From the NCBI GenBank assembly GCA_031401815.1, contig JANNRW010000312.1, positions 1 to 6,746 on the forward strand: a stretch of 6,746 nucleotides of DNA, written 5' to 3'. Below are positions 1 to 5,382 of this stretch, one piece after another. The notes under the pieces are model-generated. The model was given only the letters and a program-made list of their open reading frames with translations. It did no database searches and was not told the origin of the DNA. The position numbers and the translations under genes are program-made. Source of the stretch: JANNRW01 sp031401815 (lineage in GTDB: Bacteria; Desulfobacterota; Desulfuromonadia; Geobacterales; DSM-12255). Position 1 is the first letter of the stretch. Each line of letters starts with the position of its first letter.

Positions 1-40
1 GCAGGAGAAGTCCGTGTTGACAGGGAAGAGTAAGAGTGCG

Positions 41-454
41 TCAGTTGCCGCCTCTGATTGATTTCGGCAGAAATTTCCTGCTCCGGGCAAAGCACCGGTA
101 GGCAAGCCTGGCCAGAAGATTGACCCCTGGAAGATTGACCAGAACGGCAAGCAGGCCGTAGCGAGTCGAGGATGGAAACGCCTGCCAGATCGCACTGAAT
201 GCTTCCACCCCCCGATAGACCCGATTTTCCCGGTCAATCGCGTGCATTTCGTACATGAATGCCTCAAGAGAGATGCCGTATGGAGCCGGATCAAAGTCCG
301 GTGTACTGATGTCGACAAAATGGAGGCGATCAGAGAGCCTCTTGCGTCGATAAATTTCCATCTCTGCGGCACAGACAGAACAGGAGCCGTCAAAAAAAAC
401 CTGTAAAGGGTAAACTGGTTTTGCGGGCAGAATGCACATGGAAAATGATCTCAT
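41..454 (-). CDS. DCC-family (DUF393) thiol-disulfide oxidoreductase-like protein
   Basis: A 137-residue protein of the DCC/DUF393 family, small thioredoxin-like-fold proteins of mostly unknown substrate. The family signature is at the N-terminus: a hydrophobic strand, then FFDGSCSVC with the CxxC pair at Cys25 and Cys28. Other family hallmarks follow: FVDIS near residue 50, M-x-x-M-H-A-I-D near 70-75, the G-V-E-A-F-x-x-I-W stretch, and a C-terminal part with YRCFARSRKFL. No signal peptide is evident, so a cytoplasmic location is likely. The frame stays open upstream to a TTG at 478, with a GTG at 463. I chose ATG at 454 because GGGTGA lies 5 nt before it; ATG at 439 has no good ribosome binding site. 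It begins 33 nt after the stop of the selenoprotein rhodanese on the same strand, so the two probably form an operon. The TGA stop at 41-43 looks genuine, since the 40 bases beyond it encode nothing recognisable. Family assignment is confident; the redox partner is unknown. Confidence 0.88.
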   Translation of the reverse strand: MRSFSMCILPAKPVYPLQVFFDGSCSVCAAEMEIYRRKRLSDRLHFVDISTPDFDPAPYGISLEAFMYEMHAIDRENRVYRGVEAFSAIWQAFPSSTRYGLLAVLVNLPGVNLLARLAYRCFARSRKFLPKSIRGGN

Positions 455-462
455 TATTTTCA

Positions 463-487
463 CCCGGCTTTGGCGCAATAAGCCGGG
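463..487 (-). promoter_or_regulatory. Intercistronic hairpin over the DCC gene's ribosome binding site
   Basis: Perfect 8-bp inverted repeat CCCGGCTT / AAGCCGGG (463-470 and 480-487) with a 9-nt loop. It begins directly after the rhodanese stop codon (488-490). Its 3' arm contains the GGG of GGGTGA, the likely Shine-Dalgarno of the next gene. No U-tract follows, so it is not a classic terminator. I infer a translational-coupling element: a ribosome finishing the rhodanese would melt the stem and free the site. Confidence 0.55.
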
Positions 488-904
488 TCACTTCTTCTCG
501 GTGGGATAACCTGCCTTATCCCACTCATCCCATCCACCCTTCAGAGCAAATACTTTGGAGTATCCCATTTCGATCATCTGCAACGCCACACGGGCGCTGG
601 TTCCCTCACTCACTCAGGCGCAGTAGAGGATCAGGGTTCGATTCTTGGGATAGCGGGAGACCCAGCTGTCGACATTATAGGGATCCTCCCTGACCGCCCC
701 CTTGATCTTCAGCTTGCTCTCATTCCAATCGCGAGACGAACGCACGTCGATGATAGACGTGTCCGCCGCCCCGAGCATCGCCTTGACCTCATCCTTTCCG
801 ATCCGCTTCGCGTCATCGCCAGCCGCAGCCAGACCGTCTCCCAATGCAGTCATGGCCGTAAAAACCATCATCAGAAGAACACGAAAAAACTGTTGTTTAA
901 GCAT
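488..904 (-). CDS. Secreted rhodanese-like selenoprotein (in-frame TGA read as selenocysteine 97)
   Basis: Single-domain rhodanese (sulfurtransferase fold), 138 residues if the TGA at 614-616 is decoded. Read conventionally it would stop after 96 residues, directly after ...LILYCA. The same frame continues past the TGA with V-S-E-G-T-S-A-R-V-A-L-Q and then the typical C-terminal half, including M-G-Y-S-K-V-F-A-L-K-G-G-W-D-E-W near 113-128, to a TGA at 488. N-terminal features: a signal peptide (Lys3, Arg8, hydrophobic residues 9-21, likely cleavage after the Ala26-Ala28 run) and D-V-R-S-S-R-D-W at 53-60. The active site reads C95-A-U97-V-S-E-G-T. Rhodaneses I recall with C-x-C-P-N-E-x-x-S-A have Cys at the TGA position. 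ATG 904 was chosen because a GGGGG ribosome binding site lies about 8 nt upstream and it starts the signal peptide. A SECIS-like hairpin follows the TGA. It is probably periplasmic; substrate unknown. The alternative is a nonsense mutation of that Cys codon (TGC/TGT to TGA). Confidence 0.85.
581..599 (-). promoter_or_regulatory. Candidate bacterial SECIS element
   Basis: In the mRNA sense, 14 nt after the UGA, CAGCGCC pairs with GGCGUUG (7 bp including one G-U) around a 5-nt loop CGUGU at 588-592. The loop begins 22 nt after the UGA, and a G is the second loop base, followed by U. This matches what is known of bacterial SECIS elements: a short stem-loop inside the reading frame just 3' of the Sec codon, small loop, G near its start, read by SelB. 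The element is coding, so it is constrained by the protein too. Confidence 0.7.
614..616 (-). other. Recoded TGA (selenocysteine) codon
   Basis: TGA (TCA on the plus strand) inside the rhodanese active site, two residues after the conserved-looking Cys95. It is the only in-frame stop between the start at 904 and the end of the conserved domain at 488. Reading it as Sec gives Cys-Ala-Sec. Confidence 0.8.
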
Positions 905-968
905 ATTACATCCCCCTTTCGATTTATTATTCAGCGTTTCAAGCCGCCGTTGGCGACCCTTTATCAAA

Positions 969-1062
969 GAGTAACTTGATGTGCTTCGACAAGTTCAGCA
1001 CGAACGGTATAAAAAGCCGGTCACCCTGAGCCTGTCGAAGGGTGCAAATCTTGAAGTTACTC
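969..1062. repeat. Composite palindromic repeat (REP/MITE-like)
   Basis: The outer arms are a perfect 9-bp inverted repeat, GAGTAACTT (969-977) with AAGTTACTC (1054-1062). The inner arms are 984-1007, starting CTTCGACA, and 1017-1040, ending TGTCGAAG; they are complementary at 18 of 24 positions around a 9-nt AT-rich loop. The inner motif resembles a dispersed 'CTTCGACA(A/G)GCTCAG' palindrome I recall from many bacterial intergenic regions, which is memory and not a search result. It lies 65 nt upstream of the rhodanese start and would fold into a long hairpin in either transcript. Confidence 0.75.
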
Positions 1063-1088
1063 AAGAGCTCGTGAGAAGCCATGTTCAA

Positions 1089-1097
1089 AGTATACCA
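1089..1097 (-). promoter_or_regulatory. Possible extended -10 promoter for the rhodanese operon
   Basis: On the minus strand TGGTATACT is a good extended -10 (TGnTATAcT). No convincing -35 stands at the right distance. If used, the leader would be about 180 nt and include the palindromic repeat. No better promoter is visible closer to the start. Confidence 0.3.
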
Positions 1098-1214
1098 GAA
1101 AAAAAGTGCAAGTCTCGCTGCGGCTTTTTTAGTCGTCCGAGTTTTATGACGCCATGAACAGACTCAATCTTTATAACCAGTTTCCATAGTGAATGCCCGT
1201 CGCGAAACATCTTA

Positions 1215-1242
1215 TTGATTTTTCAATTAATTCTGATATTAG
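1215..1242 (+). promoter_or_regulatory. Possible sigma-70 promoter of the hybrid kinase
   Basis: TTGATT (1215-1220), a 16-nt spacer and TATTAG (1237-1242), with TG one base before the -10 (extended -10). It would give a leader of about 165 nt before the kinase start. Confidence 0.35.
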
Positions 1243-1334
1243 AAAACAGTAGTTGCGCACAGAGGCGTAGAGACTCAGATGAAGTCACGTGTTTTTCCGG
1301 AACCAGATCAAAACCTGCATTGTGAAAAGAGTAA

Positions 1335-1351
1335 AGCCCGTTTTTTGGGCT
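1335..1351 (+). other. Leader hairpin upstream of the kinase
   Basis: AGCCC and GGGCT form a 5-bp stem around GTTTTTT, about 60 nt before the kinase start codon. The T-run is in the loop and not after the stem, so it is not a standard terminator. I could not match the surrounding leader (1250-1413) to a riboswitch class, including the c-di-GMP (GEMM) types. The rest of the 905-1413 spacer holds no gene that I can support. Confidence 0.35.
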
Positions 1352-1413
1352 GGCTTGCTGTTCAGACCGTTAAGCAGCGTTATCTTATGGGTTTCACCGA
1401 GGAGCAGCCATAA

Positions 1414-4134
1414 ATGTCTGATCAGGAATCCAGATCCGTCAAACCGCTTCATCTTTTCCTTGGTGCGGCTGTATTTGTCGTGCTTTATATCGGGAGTCGC
1501 TACAACTATCTGCTCTTCCATTCTCTTGTCGAGATCTTCACTGTAATTGTCGCATGCGGAATTTTCATCATCGCCTGGAACTGTCGTACCATTTTAAACA
1601 ACAACTACTTCCTCTTTGTCGGCATCGCTTCCCTTTTTGTCGGTGCTGTAGATCTGATTCATACCCTTGCCTACAAGGGTATGGGGATCTTTCCCGGATA
1701 CGACTCCAACCTCGCCACCCAGCTCTGGATCGTTGGGCGATCCCTTCAGAGCTTTTCCCTTTTCGTTGCGCCTTTTTTTCTCATCCGCAAGCTAAGGGCG
1801 GGGCTTGCCATGGTGCTGTTCTTTGTCATCACCGCACTTCTTCTTGCAGCGGTTTTCAGCGGGCTCTTTCCCGACTGCTTCGTTGAAGGGCAAGGACTCA
1901 CCCCGTTCAAGAAGGGGAGTGAATACCTCATCTCCTGTACTTTCGCCGCTGCTCTCTTTTTCTTGCGGAGTAAGAAAAAGTTCTTCGGTCGGCAGACAGT
2001 ATGGCTCATTTCCAGTGCCATCGCTCTGTTCATCTGTGCGGAGCTCGCCTTCACCATCTACACCGACGTCTTCGGCATAAGTAGCATGGTCGGCCACTTT
2101 CTCAAATTGGCCGGCTTCTTCCTTATGTACAAGGCTCTGATCGAGACCGGACTGGTGAGACCCTACGACCTCATTTTCCGGGAGTTGAAGGAGAGCGAGG
2201 TAAAGTACCGGACACTGTTCGAGAACATGATCGACGGTTTTGCGCTTCATCAAATCGTTGTCGATGATCTGGGCAAGCCGATGGATTATGTTTTTCTGGA
2301 AGTAAACAGCGCCTTTGAAAAGCTTACAGGTTTGCAGGCCGGAGATATTCTGAACAAACAGGTAACGAATGTGATGCCGGGGATCGAAAAAGATCCTGCC
2401 GACTGGATCGGTGTCTATGGCAAGGTTGCGCTTACCGGCCAGGAACTCCGCTTCGAACAATACTCGGAATTGCTCGGAAAATGGTACTCTGTCATGGCAT
2501 ACAGCCCGAGGCAGAACTATTTCGCGACAGTGTTTGAGGATATCACCGAACGCGAGAAGGCCGAAGATGCGTTGCGTCAAAGCGAGCTCTTCTACCGCCA
2601 GACACTCGAATCGATTCCCGGCATGGTGTTTACGACCAGGCCTGACGGCTACTGCGATTTTCAGAGCCAGCAGTGGGTCGATTTCACCGGTGTGCCGGTG
2701 GTCGAGCATCTCGGCGATGGCTGGAACAAGCTGCTGCATCCCGATGACCGGCCTCGTGCCCATGCAGCCTGGTATGCGGCAGTCGAGGAGCGAGGGCCTT
2801 ACGACCTTGAATACAGGGTCAGACGCTACGACGGCGTATACGAATGGTTCAAGGTTCGCGGTCGCCCGATTCGCAACACAGATGGCGAGATTGTACGCTG
2901 GTTCGGTACTGCCCTGAACATCAATGACCTGGCTTGTGCACAAGAGGAGCTGCAAAAGGCGAAAGAGACTGCGGAAGCCGCAACATTGGCAAAAAGCCAG
3001 TTTCTTGCCAACATGAGCCATGAACTGCGCACCCCGATGTCCGGAGTGATAGGGATGCTGGAACTCGTTCTTTCCGGCGATCTTGAAAAAGAGCAGAAGA
3101 AGTTTATAGAAATAGCCCTGACATCAGCTCAATCCCTGATCCGGATACTTAACGATATCCTTGATCTGACCAAGATCGAGGCAGGCAAGTTCTCCATGGA
3201 AGTAAAGCCGTTCTCTTTACGGAAATGCGTCGAAACTACCTACCACCTCCTTCACCCGGCAGCTAAAAACAAGGGGATTATTTTTGTTCTTGATCTGGCG
3301 GACAATCTGCCCGAGACGCTGGTAGGTGACCAGACAAGGCTCAATCAGGTACTGACTAACCTGGCAGCCAATGCGGTCAAGTTTACAGAAAAAGGGCGGG
3401 TGGAGATACATGTTGCAGCTAGCGATAGTGAAGTCGCCGACAAAGGAGAGGTCACATTCACGGTTACTGATACCGGAATCGGAATTCCCGACGACAAAAA
3501 ACATCTGCTGTTTCAGGTTTTCAGCCAGGTGGACGATTCGCATGCCCGTATCTATGGCGGCACCGGTCTCGGGCTTGCCATCAGCAAGGAAATTGTCGAA
3601 CGAATGGGAGGAGCCATAACCTTTGCCAGTGAAGAGGGTAAAGGGAGCACTTTTTCCTTCTCTCTCCCTTTTGAGCTGAATGATTCGAAGCGCGACAGCT
3701 TCTCACCAGTCAATCGGGTAATAGCAGAAGCTGCTCCCAAAAAAGAAGAGACAGCAAAGAGGCACCTTCTCATTGCTGAGGACGATTCGACCATAAGTAT
3801 GGTTCTCGGCTTGATGCTGAAGAAGTCAAATTTTGAGGTAACATTCGCTGAAAATGGTCAGGAAGTGATCGAGAAGTGGGAGGATGGAGAATTCGATCTG
3901 ATTCTGATGGATGTGCAGATGCCCGGCATGAGCGGCTTCGAAGCTACTGCTGCGATACGGGAGAAGGAGAGGTCTCGCGGCGGCCATATACCCATAATCG
4001 CCATGACCGCCCATGCACTAAAGGAGGATGAGGAGAGGTGCCTTGCAGCAGGCATGGACTCCTATATCTCCAAACCGATCGACTTCAAGAAAAGTTTGCG
4101 GATTATTGGAGAGTTGATCAATCCCCAGAGATAA
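1414..4134 (+). CDS. Membrane hybrid sensor histidine kinase (MASE3-PAS-PAS-HisKA-HATPase-REC)
   Basis: A 906-residue hybrid kinase of the inner membrane. Residues about 12-245 are a MASE3 sensory domain with seven or eight hydrophobic segments and the family phrase D-L-I-H-T-L-A-Y-K-G-M-G-I-F-P-G-Y. A PAS domain follows (about 265-378), then a PAS_3-type PAS (about 391-508, with W-N-K-L-L-H-P-D-D-R and E-Y-R-V-R-R-Y-D-G) and a short coiled coil (510-530). HisKA has the phosphoacceptor His536 in SHELRTP. The HATPase has N-box Asn649/Asn653, G1 box DTGIGIP (686-692), an F-box around Phe700/Phe703 and G2 box GGTGLGLA (715-722). The C-terminal receiver (about 776-900) has acidic Glu789/Asp790/Asp791, phosphoacceptor Asp833, Thr865 and Lys887. 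All catalytic residues are present. GAGGAG lies 9 nt before the ATG. There is no HPt domain, so an outside partner would be needed for a phosphorelay. The ligand is unknown. It converges on the nucleotidyltransferase gene; the 86-nt gap (4135-4220) shows no clear terminator. Confidence 0.95.
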   Translation: MSDQESRSVKPLHLFLGAAVFVVLYIGSRYNYLLFHSLVEIFTVIVACGIFIIAWNCRTILNNNYFLFVGIASLFVGAVDLIHTLAYKGMGIFPGYDSNLATQLWIVGRSLQSFSLFVAPFFLIRKLRAGLAMVLFFVITALLLAAVFSGLFPDCFVEGQGLTPFKKGSEYLISCTFAAALFFLRSKKKFFGRQTVWLISSAIALFICAELAFTIYTDVFGISSMVGHFLKLAGFFLMYKALIETGLVRPYDLIFRELKESEVKYRTLFENMIDGFALHQIVVDDLGKPMDYVFLEVNSAFEKLTGLQAGDILNKQVTNVMPGIEKDPADWIGVYGKVALTGQELRFEQYSELLGKWYSVMAYSPRQNYFATVFEDITEREKAEDALRQSELFYRQTLESIPGMVFTTRPDGYCDFQSQQWVDFTGVPVVEHLGDGWNKLLHPDDRPRAHAAWYAAVEERGPYDLEYRVRRYDGVYEWFKVRGRPIRNTDGEIVRWFGTALNINDLACAQEELQKAKETAEAATLAKSQFLANMSHELRTPMSGVIGMLELVLSGDLEKEQKKFIEIALTSAQSLIRILNDILDLTKIEAGKFSMEVKPFSLRKCVETTYHLLHPAAKNKGIIFVLDLADNLPETLVGDQTRLNQVLTNLAANAVKFTEKGRVEIHVAASDSEVADKGEVTFTVTDTGIGIPDDKKHLLFQVFSQVDDSHARIYGGTGLGLAISKEIVERMGGAITFASEEGKGSTFSFSLPFELNDSKRDSFSPVNRVIAEAAPKKEETAKRHLLIAEDDSTISMVLGLMLKKSNFEVTFAENGQEVIEKWEDGEFDLILMDVQMPGMSGFEATAAIREKERSRGGHIPIIAMTAHALKEDEERCLAAGMDSYISKPIDFKKSLRIIGELINPQR

Positions 4135-4220
4135 CCAACGATATTACCCATTGGATACTCCGAACGGATACCGGTTATGACCATGATTCCACGCCCACCG
4201 GAAATCTGTGAGAACATGCG

Positions 4221-5228
4221 CTACAGGGAGATATCCGCTTCCTTGCATGCAGCACTGATTTTTTTTACCCAGCTTGCTCCACGTTTTGCAAGATCTTCCC
4301 AGGCCAACTCAATGTCGCCTGGTCGATCCTCTTTTAGAAGGTCGAGCATGTTTTTGGCCTGCATAATGTCTTTACGCTTCTTATCTATGGCTCCGGCATC
4401 GCGCTCCTGCGAGACAATCAGTTTATGTAACGCAAAACGAGCCGGTCGCGGCACTTTGACCAGGCAGGGGGTGCCACATATCATCACGGCATTTATCGGT
4501 TCCTCAAGGAGATAATCAAGATACTTCAGAGGCTGGGCGGCAGCGTTGAGCCTGCTTATGAATACAGGCCCTGACTTCTCCTGTTTCATGGGGGTCAGGA
4601 GGTCAATCCGGAGAGTTTTCCCCCGAATAGCGTATGATGTTGACGGCTCCTTGTGGGAAAGTCGTGTCACCGGGAAAAACCCCATCTGCAAAGATTCGAT
4701 CACTGCTGGCACGTCAGCTTTCAGATAAGGCACAGCCAGCGCCACACTGTTGTTGCCTGCCAGATCCACATCCTGAGTCATACGCGAACCGCTATCCCAA
4801 TGAACCCCCAGGTGTGTGCCGAGGATCTGGTATGCAACGCTCCCGACAAGGCTCCCTCCCACATGAAAAACACCGCTGTTCGACAGGCGACCGATTACCC
4901 TCGCCATATCCGGCAGCACCGGTGTCACCCCTCCGGCAATAACCTGCGCCCCGAGCCGCTGCAACATTTTCCCATCGGAACTGACATCCTTGCCACCGGT
5001 CTCCCTGGCGTTAATCAGTTTGCGAACCTCTTCACTATCAGGCCCGATATATATCTGAGTACGCCCTCCGGACAGAGTCGCCTGATAATAGTTGTAAACA
5101 GAACCTTTAACGACTTTGGTAATAAATTCACCCGGAAGAGTGGCAATGCTTCTCATTGCTTCAAAAAGTTCCAGCCGCTCCCTAAGATCGGCATACAACA
5201 CCATAGTCTCACCACCGATTCGTTCCAT
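4221..5228 (-). CDS. MNT-superfamily nucleotidyltransferase, NTP_transf_8-like, unknown function
   Basis: A 335-residue protein with a nucleotidyltransferase core. GGSLVGSVAYQ (124-134) is the glycine-serine helix motif, T-Q-D-V-D-L-A gives metal-binding Asp153 and Asp155, and L-R-I-D-L-L-T-P supplies the third carboxylate, Asp209. The C-terminal P-A-R-F-A-L-H-K-L-I-V-S (about 262-273), then K-K-R-K-D and Q-A, and the N-terminal G-S-V-Y-N-Y-Y and Y-I-G-P stretches, are as I remember for the NTP_transf_8 (PF12281) / COG5397 group, whose substrate is not known. All three acidic residues are intact, so the enzyme is probably active, moving a nucleotide onto a protein, RNA or small molecule. No membrane segment is visible. 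The ATG at 5228 has AGAAGGA 4 nt upstream; the ATG at 5204 has GGTGGTGAG upstream and is a real alternative. It appears to be transcribed alone. No partner antitoxin or HEPN gene is adjacent. Fold is confident, family less so, role unknown. Confidence 0.8.
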   Translation of the reverse strand: MERIGGETMVLYADLRERLELFEAMRSIATLPGEFITKVVKGSVYNYYQATLSGGRTQIYIGPDSEEVRKLINARETGGKDVSSDGKMLQRLGAQVIAGGVTPVLPDMARVIGRLSNSGVFHVGGSLVGSVAYQILGTHLGVHWDSGSRMTQDVDLAGNNSVALAVPYLKADVPAVIESLQMGFFPVTRLSHKEPSTSYAIRGKTLRIDLLTPMKQEKSGPVFISRLNAAAQPLKYLDYLLEEPINAVMICGTPCLVKVPRPARFALHKLIVSQERDAGAIDKKRKDIMQAKNMLDLLKEDRPGDIELAWEDLAKRGASWVKKISAACKEADISL

Positions 5229-5244
5229 ACATTCCTTCTGACCC

Positions 5245-5279
5245 GGTTATACTCAATATTATTAGATGTGAGTATAACC
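5245..5279. promoter_or_regulatory. Perfect 11-bp dyad over the nucleotidyltransferase promoter
   Basis: GGTTATACTCA (5245-5255) and TGAGTATAACC (5269-5279) form a perfect 11-bp inverted repeat around 13 AT-rich bases. It ends 16 nt upstream of the ATG at 5228. A candidate minus-strand promoter overlaps it: TTGGTT (5276-5281), 17 nt, TATTGA (5253-5258). The arms also carry TATAC/TATAAC -10-like sequence. Size and place suit an operator for a dimeric repressor, but an RNA hairpin in the leader is possible if transcription starts further upstream. Confidence 0.6.
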
Positions 5280-5311
5280 AACGTTTCATCTGTCGGCAAT
5301 AAATATAATGG

Positions 5312-5356
5312 CCGTTGACCGTTGACCGGCGTCCGACTTCCGACTTCCGACTTCCG
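5312..5356. repeat. Short 7-bp tandem repeats between the two minus-strand genes
   Basis: Two different heptamers lie side by side: CCGTTGA twice plus CCG (5312-5328), and TCCGACT three times plus TCCG (5332-5356). The last copy runs into a hairpin, CTTCCGG / CCGGAGGAAG (5351-5371, with a GG bulge), just after the cyclase stop codon. On the minus strand no U-tract follows, so this would be at most an imperfect terminator for the cyclase. Confidence 0.8.
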
Positions 5357-5382
5357 GCAGTCCGGAGGAAGCCTTGTATTTA

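Noticed and set aside
41..43. The TGA ending the DCC gene as a second Sec codon
   Set aside because: The 40 bases after it encode no conserved sequence, and the protein already has full family length.
614..904. Rhodanese as a truncated pseudogene ending at the TGA
   Set aside because: The frame after the TGA is intact to the end of the domain, the TGA sits at an expected Cys position, and a SECIS-like hairpin follows. It remains the main alternative.
1099..1131. Possible terminator: A-run, AAGTC / GGCTT stem, then T-run
   Set aside because: Only five weak pairs including a G-U, and it lies between divergent genes where no transcript is known to end.
1250..1413. Riboswitch (c-di-GMP type) in the kinase leader
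   Set aside because: The conserved GEMM core sequences are not there; only a short AGCCC/GGGCT hairpin is seen.
1387..1413. Eight-codon upstream frame whose TAA touches the kinase ATG
   Set aside because: It has no ribosome binding site of its own and is easily chance; its codons only span the kinase's own GAGGAG.
1792..3021. 409-codon minus-strand open frame inside the kinase gene
   Set aside because: It lies wholly opposite a well-conserved kinase frame, and its translation has no recognisable domain; a shadow of codon bias.
4135..4220. Terminator between the convergent kinase and nucleotidyltransferase genes
   Set aside because: No stem with a T-run on either strand; only a repeated GGATAC is visible.
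4653..5318. 221-codon plus-strand frame across the nucleotidyltransferase and its promoter
   Set aside because: Antisense to a motif-bearing gene, with no recognisable protein features.
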